Shown here one piece after another: positions 36,685 to 48,303 of a stretch of DNA of 64,000 nt. The stretch's first letter is position 1. Every line of letters starts with the position of its first letter. Under the pieces are notes generated by a model. That model was not told the origin of the DNA. It did no database searches and saw nothing but the letters and a program-made list of their open reading frames with translations. Source of the stretch: Hyaloscypha bicolor E (Eukaryota; Ascomycota; Leotiomycetes; Helotiales; Hyaloscyphaceae); assembly GCF_002865645.1 (NCBI RefSeq), contig NW_020194558.1, positions 2,136,014 to 2,200,013 of the forward strand, given 5' to 3'. The translations under genes were made by a program, and so were the position numbers.

Positions 36685-39600
36685 GGTGAAGGTTCAGGGG
36701 CGAGGGCCGACGAGTGAGGCGGAGGAAGGTCGAGGAGCGCTGCACAGATCTTGAAGTGTCGCAATGTCCGATATTTAGGATCAGGATGAGTGGTTGCAGA
36801 GCCGGGTTTTATGTGCGGGTTCTTTCTTTGAATTGCAGCCTGTTGATGGGTTGATATTTTGAAACTGGAAATTTTGTGGAGATCCAGAAAATGCGACGTT
36901 ATCGATAAGCTCCGCTAAAAAGAGTTACTAGTGGTGCCTGAGGCACTCAACTTCAAAGCCTACAAGGCTGAGGTGGGATGGAGATGATTTTTTGAAAAAA
37001 TGATTGACAAGAATGCAAGTGCACCATAGTCAAGTTGAAACTGCTTCTCTTAAAACTCAAGGCTCGTTGCCGCTTCCTCAATTGTATCATGCAAGATTAA
37101 ATCTTCTGCTTTTGTCTTCTCGCTCCTGTTCAGCCTCGCGCATCTCATCGTCCCAAGGTTGCGGCGTCCTCCTGGCCTGGGCCCGGCCGCAGCTTGATAG
37201 TTTGCTTTGATTGATCTAGTGATCTTACTGTTGGTAGTAATTCCGAAGTATACTGAAGAGGAGAGACGAACGCCGCAGGGACTTGCGTCCCATCATTTGG
37301 AAACGCCCAACAAGGAGCGCGTGAGCCATCCCCTGATCCAGCAGCAAGCCAAATTACGAACGTATGTGGAGGGACCACCTGCCAAAGCGCCACTCGATCC
37401 GATCCCAAGAGCTTCACCCCTTGTTTCCGTTCCAGAAAGGAAGAAGCCAGACGGCAGACAGAGTTCAGGCTCACGCTAGTCTTCCCGTCCATCAACTTAA
37501 AATTCTCATGGACGGATTTCGTTACATATCGAGTTAGAAAGGTTCCGGCTCTCGGGGCGAAGAAATAAGGGGAAAGGGCTGGGCGGCTCATCAAACAACC
37601 AAGATGATGATCTACGATTGCCTCACCTCGTGATATCAAAGTCATGAAGATCTGGTTTGTTCCCACGAGCAAAGTCTCCATCCAAGCTTCCCGCGACGCA
37701 ACCCGCGTCACACGAACTGCGGCACAACATTAATGCATGGAAAACAGAAACACTTACTGTTCTCCCGCGCGAACATTCCCTGTTCCCTGGACTGGAGACG
37801 CTGGATGGCATATCTTCGGGAATCAGCCTGCCGTTTGCTGCGGCGTCTGCGGCGTTTTTCGAAGTTGTGATAGCATTACGGGGCAAAGTTTGTCGGATTA
37901 CAAGAAACAAGGGTGGCACCGCGTTTGTGTAACAGGAGCTCGCGGTTTGGCGAGTCGAGAGAACGGCGCAAATGTCTTTGCTCCCAGCTGGACATACTTC
38001 GGGAGTTGCTCTGAGCCCAGTTTCCGGGATGCGGATGCGGATGCGGAGTGCCACTCTGCCACCCACCATCTGGCGGCTGTTACGTTGTATGGCTTCTCCC
38101 TTGTTGCGCCGCGGTTCTTTTCTGGCCTCTCCCTGGTAGCCTGGTTCTCCGGCTGTTCAGGAATTTTGTTTGTGACGGCGGGTCAGGTCTCAGAACTTAC
38201 AGTAGTGGCGGTGGCGGGCGCCAGGACCCCGCGGTGTCCTGGTCGGGATAGATCGTTCAGCTTCAAAACACGTTAACCCACGTCGGGTAGTGGGTTGAAC
38301 CCGAGGTACCTTTCGTACTTCAGTCCACGCGAGGAGGGTGTACGCTTTCGCAAAAATACCTGATTTGACAGCGGCAAGGCTGCGCTTAGGTCAAGTAGTG
38401 GGCACTGCCTACTGCAGAGAACATAATCCCCAATTTCATGGCCGACGAAGCACGTACGACAGCGAGGACGAGTGCACATCGCGACGACACCCTGTGGGAT
38501 AATTCATCGCCTCTGGTTTCAGTTCAGCCTCAACACCTCTGGCTGCCACTATAATTATAGAAACCCCAAATTCTTCTGGCAATCCGAGCCCCAACAGGAT
38601 CGCTCGTTCCAAACATCTCGAAATAGCACGCTGCCCCTTTCCGTGGGTTCTCATCTGTGGACACATCACGCTTCTCGCTGCTCTGTCAGGAAAGCCCAGA
38701 GGAACTTACTCGCGGGAGGTAGTATTTGCCCCCGAGACCTCACAGCGGTCTCCTCGGCTACGAACCACGACGTCGAAAGAATAATAATATTCTAGCACGT
38801 GAAGAAGTTCTTTCCTTCTTGAGACTTCGCAACGTCCCGCTGTCCGGGTCAGGGCTCTGGGGAATTAGATCCACTGAAATCTTCAACGTGCGCCTCTTCA
38901 TGAAGAGGGGCATAAGACCACCGGCCCCCCTTGTCATATCCTGGACTGCTCGACAGGGGATACGATACGATACCGTACAGTACGGTACCCTTACCACGAG
39001 CTAGCTTGGAAGGGCTTCCAGAAATCCACGCACCTAGCGGATTTGGCACCCCCAGACAATCCCTTCCGCTCCTCCTCCTGCACGGCTTTTGCGAATCTTG
39101 ACAGTCTTGACGCTACATAGCCAAAGTTCTGGTCTTCTCCTCCTGTTTGTCATGCGCTGAAGCGCGTCCCACAGAGTACCGTCGACTTGCACCCCCTCTG
39201 TCTTTCTTGGATTTCGACGTATTCTCCCACCGAGGCGCATGATTGCCAGACCATCTCATCATCTCAGAAACAATCAATCTGCCGTTCGTGGATAAGCTGG
39301 CTGGCGGCTTGAACTATTGTGTACTAATGCGGGCTGTGACGTTTGGTACAACCCTACAACCCTCCACGCACCCCCGTTCCAAGATAAAGGTATGCCTGCC
39401 CTGATCGCCTTATGCGGTTTCTATGCCCAAGGATTTTGTTATTGATTAGTCTGACGACTCGTCTTCGTGGCTCTGCTAAAAGTTATCCCAGGTCCCGTAT
39501 CATCACAGCTAGGAAAGTCCTCGGATCATTACCGAGCTCTTAAAGTTAAATTGTTTCCGCATCTCCATTTTCACAACAGCCATTGTTGTTTCTTTACTCG

Positions 39601-39885
39601 GTCAGCTTACTAAGGACCCTCAAAACCTTCCTCCGGGTCACTTGGAGCCGTGACCAGCGTCTTGTACTTCATCTCGGACTTTGGAGGTTCCCGCTGGGCA
39701 TCGCATCACATCCGGCACAATGGTTGGAGACCCAGGAACTCAAAGAGTGCTGCTCCCACAAAGCTCACAGATGCAGAGCTTCACATTTACACCGAACAAC
39801 TTTGGGCAGAGAGAGAACCAAAAGAGTGCGCTTCCTCGATATCTCCTCGATATATCTACAAACAACTTCTAACTTGGGACTACAG
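36685..39885. other. Long GC-rich upstream region of the Zn2Cys6 gene
   Basis: 3.2 kb without a supported gene. Long frames on both strands at 37145-38276 have no recognisable domain and reflect high GC. Features seen: GATGCG repeated near 38030, GATAC repeated three times at about 38959-38973, and the palindrome TACCGTAC-A-GTACGGTA at 38971-38987. A long 5' leader with introns or a large regulatory region for the downstream regulator is plausible, but a short unrecognised gene cannot be excluded. Confidence 0.4.
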
Positions 39886-42783
39886 ATTATGTATTTGTGG
39901 ACGAGCACAATAGACATAAACGTTTGAAGGGTATGTTCTAAAGCAGGAAGTTGTCTGAGTACAAGTTCTAATAGACCCTAGTGATGAGAGCCTGCGAAGG
40001 CTGTAGGCGGAGAAAAATAAAGTGCGATGCGGCCACTACCAACACCTGGCCATGTTCAGCATGTATTCGACTAAAGTTGCATTGCGTGCCTCCGACAGTC
40101 AGCTATAACGATCGCGACTTTGGTTCGAATCCCCAGACCTATGAACCCGAGAGAGTGGGGTATGATAGTGGTGGAAGCGGCGACGACGAGTACCACCAGC
40201 AGGTCGCGATGCAACAGCAAATGGCCGGTCCGCACAAGAGCATCCCTCCAATCTATACGCAACAAGTTTCATATCCGGACCCCGTTGGAGTCTATCAACC
40301 AGGATCCTATGGCGAACCATCTTCCAGCCACAGTCAGCACGGCATGCATTATAATAACATGCAGACGCCAGTTAGTGTCATCGATCAACATCAGCACTAC
40401 ACTCCACAGGGTGTCTTTCCAACACCACCGCTACAACATCAACACTCTTCTCACCCAGATACCCCCGAAACATACGAGCAGGACCAGTACGGACAACAAA
40501 ATTTGGCCGATTTGCTCGGCGAGTTGAGAATGAACGAAGCTGGCACTGGTAGGCACCTGGAGCATATTCAAAGTACCTAAAATCTAACTATCTACAGCTC
40601 CCTACTTAAATAACAAAAGCAGAACAAAAACTTTAGTCGAAGAACCAGCATTTGAGGATCTCGACGAGTACAAGCACGTTTTGCCGCCGAATTTGTCAGG
40701 TCCAGATCTCAAAGTAAGAATACCGCCAGAGCTAATGCCAGACGACGAGACTGCCTTGCACTACTTCGACATGTATTTTATGAATGTTCATCCATACGTC
40801 CCAGTCATCAACAAAGCTCTCTTTTATCAGCAATGGCATACCAACCGAGAAGCAATCTCACCCCTCATTTTGGAAGCCATCTTCGCTATAGCCGGACGGT
40901 TAGCTGATGAGCCCGCACAAGGACAGCAGTGGTTAGCTCTTGCATCGAGTGAGTCCAGCAGCGGGTCTACATGAGCTTGAAACTGATATTCTCAATAGAA
41001 CACGCCGATTCTTTCATGGACGTGCCACGGTTGAGTACCCTTCAAGCGATGCTCATCGTTCTGAAGGCTCGAGAGTCAGCACCAAAACGAGGTTACTATT
41101 TTCGATCTTGGATGACGGTCGTGTCGTGTGTGCAGATGGCAAAGGACCTTGGATTGGATGAGCATTTTGAAGAGCACAAAGCGGGGCGGCCGTGCGGGTC
41201 TGAACTTGCCGACTGCATAACAAAAACTCGAATCTGGCAAACGATTTTTGTCTGCGAACTAATGATTGGATCCCCTCAAGGTATGGCATAACCCCTCACA
41301 TGGGAATGGGCAACTGACCTTAGAATAGGACGAACGGATCTGTCTGTAGATATGGAATCCGTTGACCTCAGCATACCTCGCCCTTCGATGGGAGGCGACG
41401 AGGGAGAATTCCACAACACACGCAACTTTACTTACTTCTCCCGGGTCGTTCGAAATGTCAGACGAATGAACAACGTCTATGCACGAATTAAGAAAAAGAA
41501 GGAATGGGGAATCGATCCAGACTTTGTGCAGTTGAATCCATCTTTTGAGTCTTGGATGAACGATCTACCCGGCGATTTGCAAATCACATTTCCTCCAGAC
41601 GGATCACCACCTTGGCTACCATCCCACTTCATCGGAAATCTGCATTCGTACTACTACCTGAGTATAATTATGCTCCACCGACCTCAGCTCACCTTTATGG
41701 AGCCCACGAACATAGATGGAGGTTGGAAGCATCACATGATGATCTGTTACTCGTCAGCGAAATTACTCTGCAGACTGCAGGAAGGCATCCTTCAGTCGTT
41801 TGGAATGACCGGGCTTCTATGCATGCAGAGAGGCATAAATTTCACAATTTACTGTGTCCTAACCTGCACTGTTCTCCATCTGGTATGTATTCTGCGTGTG
41901 AGATCTAGTTCTCCCTTTCTGCAAGGCTAAACATCAAATAGGTCGCACTCACTTCACCAGATCCAGACCTCAACTCCGACGCTCGCGAATATTTTACTCG
42001 GCATATGAGAATACTAGAGAAATGTTCTAGCTCCTGGCCAATGCCTGACATGCAACAGCAGATCGATGCGCTACGGGAGGCCTTTTCTGCCGACATCAGA
42101 AAGCCATTCGTTCTCAAGCCCACTTTTCCATATGGGAGTCCGGGTGCGCCTGTCCATACCTCTCCTTCACGGGCCAATGTGCAGTATCGCCAGGGGAGCA
42201 CGCATGGATCACAAAACTTGGAGCAACAACATGCCCCACAACAAGTCAGTTACACAGCCCACCCTATTTCACCGCCTATCTCAGCCGGAGGTGTGGACAA
42301 TAAGAGTGACTCTCCTGCTGTACAGTCACTGGTAATGATGGCCACCGGTCAACGAGCTCCGCAACCGCCCATAACATCCGGGGTCCCAATGACTGATCCG
42401 TCAACGTGGAACCCGTCAAGAATCTTTGAGTAAGCTCCCTCTTCTTCTTCCCCTTTCCACAAAATTAATGAGACTCTAGCCAATGGAACACGACTTTTGG
42501 TACGAACCCTGCTCAGAGCACCTCCGCTCCTCAAGCAACCCCTCTAAAACTAGCCGTTTCAGGTGCACAAGAAATCCCGACTCTACCGGAGCTACAGGCC
42601 ATTGCAAACCCCAACGTACAGCCAGCTTCCCATTCCATTCCTCCGCAGCAATACTCCGGAGCGCCGATCCCGTCTTTTGTCAGTCCTAGCATGTGGCAGG
42701 AATCTGTGGCGAGTGTGTATGAGGGAGGGCTGAAGAGGCATTGGGAATACGATGAGAGCATGAATGCAAAACGACCGCGATGA
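39886..42783 (+). CDS. Zn2Cys6 fungal transcription factor (5' end incomplete)
   Basis: A short exon (39886-39930) after a CAG acceptor encodes YVFVDEHNRHKRLK. It joins across a 51-nt intron to VMRACEGCRRRKIKCD, then WPCSACIRLKLHC, a C6 binuclear zinc cluster (C-x2-C-x6-C-x9-C-x2-C-x6-C). A Gln/His/Pro-rich linker follows. The fungal-specific TF domain spans several exons (ALHYFDMYFMNVHPYVPVIN, LSTLQAMLIVLKARESAP, IWQTIFVCELMIGSPQG, YYYLSIIMLHRPQL). A C-terminal exon from about 42479 ends YEGGLKRHWEYDESMNAKRPR. The start codon lies further upstream and was not found, so the exon starting at 39886 is probably not the first. The zinc cluster and EHNRHKRLK lead-in recall cellulose/mannan regulators of the CLR-1/ClrA type; that name is tentative. 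Confidence 0.85.
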
Positions 42784-43351
42784 ATGAACGGACAACGGAC
42801 GGACGAGACAATGAGTTATGATGACGAAGGAAAGCATATGCATGCACGGCGCCGGGGAAGGCCATTTCTTCAGGTGGTGTGAGGAATATCCCGCTGTGCA
42901 AAGCGAATGTGCTGCCCATGAGCTCTACCGGGTTCAATTCGAGTTGGGAGGTATTTTGAGTTGGGTTTCAATCGGACGGAAGTGGTGTACATGAAGAACA
43001 ATGGAAGAGGAGTATATGGGGGAGCATTTCCGGACGGCGCTGGGTGTGGACAACTGCCCCAAGGTATTTTGGCATCTTCTGGATTGGGGGAAGAGGGGGT
43101 TCGCTTATTATTCTCGAGGTCGATATTTTTGCGGTACTTCGTCGAGCGAGCATTGATCATTGGCTTGTATCATTCGGGACTCAGGGCTTGGCAGGGCTAA
43201 CAGGCGTTGCTCGCGACTGCCTCGAGTAATGATACTTTGCCTAAAAGTCCCACATCCTTTGGGGACATTCATTGTAAAATTACTTTCTAGGGCACACGTA
43301 TTTGTACAAAATTCGAGACATATGGGATCATGACTTCATTGACGAGTCATC
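42784..43351. other. Convergent intergenic, no gene seen
   Basis: 3' flanks of the convergent Zn2Cys6 and MBL genes. Short frames only. Confidence 0.5.
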
Positions 43352-44395
43352 TCATGTTTCTTTCAGAAACCCATGCTCCGTCCATCCCATCCGTTTCACC
43401 TGGATTTGCATGCTCTCAAGCACTCTCTGCTTCACTGTTTTCTTCGAGCCACCACCTCCATCTCGCACCTCAGTTCCCACGAACGCCCCGTGCGTACTCG
43501 AAAACTCATAATTCTTCAACACTTCCCACATCCCCCCAATCTCCTCCACAGAAAGCGGGACCATATTCGGAATACTCCACATAAAACTATAAGTATTCAT
43601 CCCCTCGGGTCTTGCATCCTCACTCCCAGCAGGCCCCAAACTCCAATCTCCTAACCCGGCTGGTATTGTAACCAACGTATCAGCAACTAGCAACCTCCCA
43701 TCCGCCAAAACGCACAAACTGCCTGGGAAGTGCCCACCCAACTTCAGCGCCTTCACACCAGTCTTCTCACCCCGCACTTCAATCTCCTCTTCCGTACCCT
43801 CAATAAACGTCCTCGCCTTCCCAAGCGGATCCATCCGATTCAACCACGCCTTATCCTCCCAACTCAGATAAACAGGGCAATCAAAGGTCTCCGCCCAGTC
43901 AAGATGCGTGCTATAATAATGCGGATGACTTATCACAATCGCCGCCAGGCCTCCAAGACTATTAATCCACTCAATCGTCTCCATATCCAAATACGTAATG
44001 CAATCCCACAGTACATTCCCATGAGGAGTTTTTATCAGTATTGCTCGCTGCCCAATAGCAAATTTTGGTTCCGTCCATATGGACCAGAATCGATCGTCTC
44101 CGTCGAGGGGTTTGCGTTTGTTCACATGGCCAGCCTTTTTGAGTTCAGAGAGAGTGGTGAACGCTTGACCAGTAGGAGGTACAAATTGCCGCGGGTCGTC
44201 ACAGATCCGACATCGCTTCAAGATATTGCGGTCCTCGATGTCGAATTGTGTTCCGCATGCAGTACAGATGAGGAGGTTGTCGGTGTTCGAGTCCATCAGG
44301 TGGGCTGGTGGTCCAGAGCCGTATTCATGGAGTGGCTCTTCGAATACGTCGTTGGTAACACGGGGAGTCGAGTGGGATGAGGATGGGGAAAGCAT
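43352..44395 (-). CDS. MBL-fold hydrolase with N-terminal zinc ribbon
   Basis: A 347-residue single-exon protein. Residues 44-65 hold two Cys pairs, CTAC and CRIC, a rubredoxin-like zinc ribbon. The metallo-beta-lactamase domain follows. Metal-binding histidines sit in VISHPHYYSTHLDWAE (about H157, H159, H164), with KALKLGGHFPGSLCVLADGR and LLVADTL supplying a further His and the bridging Asp. The pattern departs from the strict HxHxDH form: the usual Asp is Ser/Thr-like here, so metal occupancy may differ. Small-molecule hydrolase or thioesterase activity is likely; the substrate is unknown. No targeting signal. Confidence 0.85.
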   Translation of the reverse strand: MLSPSSSHSTPRVTNDVFEEPLHEYGSGPPAHLMDSNTDNLLICTACGTQFDIEDRNILKRCRICDDPRQFVPPTGQAFTTLSELKKAGHVNKRKPLDGDDRFWSIWTEPKFAIGQRAILIKTPHGNVLWDCITYLDMETIEWINSLGGLAAIVISHPHYYSTHLDWAETFDCPVYLSWEDKAWLNRMDPLGKARTFIEGTEEEIEVRGEKTGVKALKLGGHFPGSLCVLADGRLLVADTLVTIPAGLGDWSLGPAGSEDARPEGMNTYSFMWSIPNMVPLSVEEIGGMWEVLKNYEFSSTHGAFVGTEVRDGGGGSKKTVKQRVLESMQIQVKRMGWTEHGFLKET

Positions 44396-44719
44396 GGTGA
44401 AGGGTTTATAGAGCAGATATAAGTATCATTTTCATTGCGGGGTATGGAGCTTGGTGACTGAGCGAGCGGAGCTAAAACGTGGACGTTGGCCTGAAAGGTG
44501 GGAGAGGCCGAGATACCGTAAGGAGGAAGCGAAGCACGCTAGGACAAATAAGGAAAGTCCACTCGGTATCGCGCATAGCTGCGGAATTCTGGGGGGCAGG
44601 GCACGAGGGGCTTCTCAACTACTTAAAAGTCTTCACTTCCCCATTTTTGGGGCGCTTTTGCTCTTTTTACATTTTACCTCTGTCCCGCTCGAGAAATTGA
44701 AAATAAACGCATAGACAAA

Positions 44720-46565
44720 ATGGTCTACCCACTAGATTACTTCCAGCACCACCGCGACTGGTTAGTAAACCCTACCCCGCGTTTCCCCGGAATGTACATC
44801 TTCTAACATGTCTACAGCAAATTCAAGCAAACAGAGCGCGCCCAAAGAATAGCAGATCTCACCAGCTACCGTGACTCCTTCACTTCTTCCGATCGCTCTG
44901 TTCTCTCAAAACCAATCGAAGAGCTGGTTCAAGACGTGCACAAGCAAGTCCTGCAGCCCATCGACATTCTCCGCGCCTACGGAAAAGCAGCCCTAAAGGC
45001 CCACCAAAAAACAAACTGCCTGACCGAAATCATGATCTCCACTGCGGAAAAATGGACCACAGACTCCAGCATAAATTTCAAGGGTCCTCTTGCGGGGATA
45101 CCGATCAGTTTGAAGGATAGTATTGTGGTTGGAGGCTATGATACAAGTGTGGGCTATAGCAGCAATGTGGGAAATAAGGGCGAGAAAGATGGCACGATGG
45201 TGCGAATATTGAAGGATGCCGGCGCGGTGCCTTATGTGAAGACGAACTTGCCGATTACCCTGCTGAGCTTTGAGAGTACGAATGATGTTTGGGGCCGGTG
45301 CACGAATCCGCATAACAACAAATACTCCCCCGGTGGGTCGACGGGAGGTGAGGCTGCGTTATTGGCTGCTGGTGGTGGAAGAATTGGTATTGGTTCTGGT
45401 ATGTTGACTTGTGAGAAGTTGATTGTACCAGACTGACTAGAACATTTAGATGTTGCTGGAAGTGTCAGAGTACCGGCCCATTTCTCGGGGATTTACAGTT
45501 TAAGATGCTCGACTGGGCGGTGGCCAAAAAATGGAATGGTTACGAGTATGCCTGGTCAAGAAGGTATCCCGAGTGTGTTTAGTCCCATGACTAGGACACT
45601 GGGAGATCTATCTTACTTTACAAAATCCATGATTAGCATGAAGCCCTGGAAATACGACCACTCTGTCCACCCGATCACTTGGAGAGACGACATCGCCAAG
45701 GAATATCAAGAGAAAAAGAAGTTCCGAATCGGTGTTCTCAGGACAGACGGTGTCGTTGATCCAAGTCCAGCCTGCGCCAGAGCAGTTGACGAGGTCGTCG
45801 CGGCTCTCCAAAAAGAGGGCCACGAGATCATCGACGTTGACCCACCCTCTCCGTACGAAGCCCTCGTCATCGCCTCCCAACTCCTAAACTCTGATGGCTG
45901 CAAAACCTTCAAATCGTTTTTCCGAACCGGAGAATGGGAAGACCCAGGCGCGAAACAAATGTCCTTCCTCATAACTCTACCATCTCCTTTTAAATATATG
46001 TATTACTTATGGGTGAAGTATGTCCGAAGAGACGATATCTGGGCAAGTTTGATTAAGGACTGGAAGGAGAAATCTGCGTACGAGCAGTGGCAGCTGGTGA
46101 CGAAGAGGGAGGCGTATAAGGCGAAGTTTCACGATTGGTGGGAGCAAGAGGCTAAGATTGACTTTATGATTACCCCGCCCAATGCTACGCCCGCTGTTCC
46201 ACATGATGGGATGAAGGATGCCGTTAGCAGTTGCGGTTACACGTTTTTGTTTAATCTTGTAAGTCTTTTTTGAACTATATGTGAGAAGTCACTGACATAA
46301 ACAGCTCGATTACACCTGTGGAATAATGCCCATAACCCACGTGGACAAAGCGCTCGATCAACTGCCATCAGGCTTCTCAATCAAGAAGCTGAATGGTGTA
46401 GCGCAAGGAGCTTATAAACTGTACAACGCAACAGCCATGCATGGCCTTCCGGTCGCAGTGCAAATTGTGGGCCAGAGGTTGGAAGAGGAGAAGGTCCTGA
46501 CTGTTATGCAGAGGATCGAGGATGCGCTGGGAGATGAAAAGTACCGGCTTCTGGAGCTCGATTGA
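44720..46565 (+). CDS. Amidase-signature hydrolase (acetamidase/FAAH type)
   Basis: Hydrolyses carboxamides with a Ser-cisSer-Lys triad. Four exons. Exon 1 (44720-44760) reads MVYPLDYFQHHRD and joins through a GTTAGT intron to KFKQTERAQRIADLTSYRD. The catalytic Lys lies in GPLAGIPISLKDS. The signature is KYSPGGSTGGEAALLAAGG (cis-Ser) then, across an intron near 45400-45450, DVAGSVRVPAHFSGIY with the nucleophile Ser. Later blocks are MTRTLGDLSYFTKSMI and LPVAVQIVGQRLEEEKVL. About 560 residues, typical of fungal amdS-like enzymes. The substrate cannot be told from sequence. It is divergent from the MBL gene (325 bp apart), which may or may not be meaningful. Confidence 0.93.
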
Positions 46566-47012
46566 TTGATTGATCAGGGTGAGATCGGAGAGAGATGAAT
46601 CGGATATTGATATTTCTAGATACCTTGCACATATTTATTCTAAGTTAGAAAGCGTTAGGTTTCTTATTCAGAATATTTCACATAAGGCCGCTGCCCATTC
46701 TGCCCACATTTCACTTCTGCAGGTGCCTGCGTTATCGGAGAGAACATTGAAGTCTAAACTTGTTCAGCAAACAAGACACGAAAAGTAAGCAATCAATCAA
46801 TTTCGGGATTCCAATTGTAAAAAGCAGGTCTCTCGTGAATGTGAGTGATCGAAGTGTGAACAAGGCTCCGACTTCGGAAGCGAGGCTAGCCGTCTCCACT
46901 GTTGCCATCATTAACTGATATAAACCCTTCCCTAACACTTTACAAAAAAAGCACACATCACTGCCACTTCCTTTTCTGTATATCATTTAGAAAGAAACTC
47001 TTTTTCGAAAGA
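46566..47012. other. Intergenic, no gene seen
   Basis: 3' flank of the amidase gene and 5' flank of the methyltransferase gene. Only short unsupported frames. Confidence 0.5.
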
Positions 47013-48077
47013 ATGGCACAGAAGAAAGAAGACAGCTGGTCATCGGAGGTGAGTCCAAATGCATAACGGAATGGACTTCCATTGCCAAAGTAGATTACTG
47101 ATAAACAGACAGTCATACCAAAACTCCGCCTCTTTCGTCCCGAAGCTTGCGGGAAAAGTAGTTTCGTGGCTGGATGTGCAGCAAGATGATGTGATTCTGG
47201 ATTTAGGTTGCGGTGGTAATTCCACCCTAACTTGTGGGAATTGGTGGGGATTAATGGGTGAGCAGATGGGGTCCTTAATGTGCAATTCGCACAGACTCTC
47301 GAGAAAGGGGAGGGGAGGATCCACGGTGTTGATGCCAGTGAGGCGATGGTTGCTGCCGCGAAGAAGGCTGCTGCTTCTGATAGTGCTGCGGAAAAGGTTT
47401 GTTCTTTTGAAAGTAAGCTAAATCCCGGTTCCAAGTTGAAGAAGTCTACTGATAATGGAAACAGTTCTAGATGCAACGACATTATCGCCCGAACTCCAGG
47501 ACGGGAGTTTTGATAAGTGTTTTTCGAACGCGGCTATGCATTGGATCTTGAGGCCCGAGGAGAAACGTGAACAGTTCTTTCGGGGCGTGAGAAATGCGTT
47601 GAAGCCTGGTGGGGTATTTGCTTTTGAGATGGGGGGCATGGGGAATGTTGCTGAGGTATGAGAGCTCATTTAAAGTGTGACTGACTGAGAGAGCAAGTAC
47701 TAACTAAGAATCATCAGGTGAGAACATCGATCCTCAGTGTGATTGGAAGACGGGTAGGATTCGAGAAAGCGAGGGAGGCAGACCCTTGGTTCTTCCCGGA
47801 TGAGGTATGGATGACGAAGATGATGGAAGAGACCGTGGGAGGCTTTAAGATTGAGAAAATTGAGAGGGAATACCGACCTACGAAAGCCGATGCCGGGGGT
47901 GTTGAGGGGTGGCTGAGGTTGATGGGCAAGCAGTTCCTCAGTGCTATCGAGGATGAGAGAGAGAGGGAAGAGTGTGTGAAGGAGGTTTGTGCGATTTTGA
48001 AGACGGTTTGTGCCAGTCCGGGAGGTGGTGATTGGTTTGGGTATGTGAGGTTGAGGGCCTTAGTCCATAAAATTTGA
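47013..48077 (+). CDS. Class I SAM-dependent methyltransferase
   Basis: Starts MAQKKEDSWSSE. After the first intron come QNSASFVPKLAGKVVSWLDV and motif I VILDLGCG. A second intron (from about 47214) leads to FAQTLEKGEGRIHGVDASEA, with motif II acidic residue (GVDAS). Later blocks are DGSFDKCFSNAAMHWIL (post-I region), RNALKPGGVFAFEMGGMG (motif III), and a C-terminal helical region. Two further introns interrupt the gene near 47413-47463 and 47657-47717. The arrangement (Rossmann fold, HWIL, GG-rich motif III) fits trans-aconitate or small-molecule O-methyltransferases. The substrate is unknown. About 290 residues. It ends 93 bp before the transposon's left inverted repeat. Confidence 0.85.
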
Positions 48078-48169
48078 GGTGTGATGGAGGCCAATAAGGT
48101 CCGTACTTGAAAGAAGGGTGACCCTGCCTGTTTGAGTTGTGGCATGTATGCTGGAAGGGTGTCCGGGGT

Positions 48170-48212
48170 TATCCGCTGCGCTGCGGCCAGCTTTACATGG
48201 TCCGTGCACCGG
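48170..48212 (+). repeat. Left terminal inverted repeat of the piggyBac element
   Basis: Forty-three bases starting TATCCGCTGCGCTGCGG and ending GTGCACCGG, identical in inverse to 50166-50208. It includes the near-palindrome CCGCTGCGCTGCGG and GTGCAC. Confidence 0.95.
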
Positions 48213-48303
48213 ATTAACTATTATTCCGGAGGAACACCAAAACCATGATTCTTTATTTACATGTCTATAAGCTAATTAAATCATTAATTGCACTACAACC
48301 ACG

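Noticed and set aside
37145..38276. Overlapping long frames on both strands (188, 148 and 179 codons)
   Set aside because: GC-rich DNA gives long frames in several phases at once. None has a domain, splice signals or a convincing start.
40105..40130. GGTTCGAATCCCC resembling a tRNA T-arm
   Set aside because: It lies inside the Zn2Cys6 coding sequence and no acceptor, D or anticodon arms are present.
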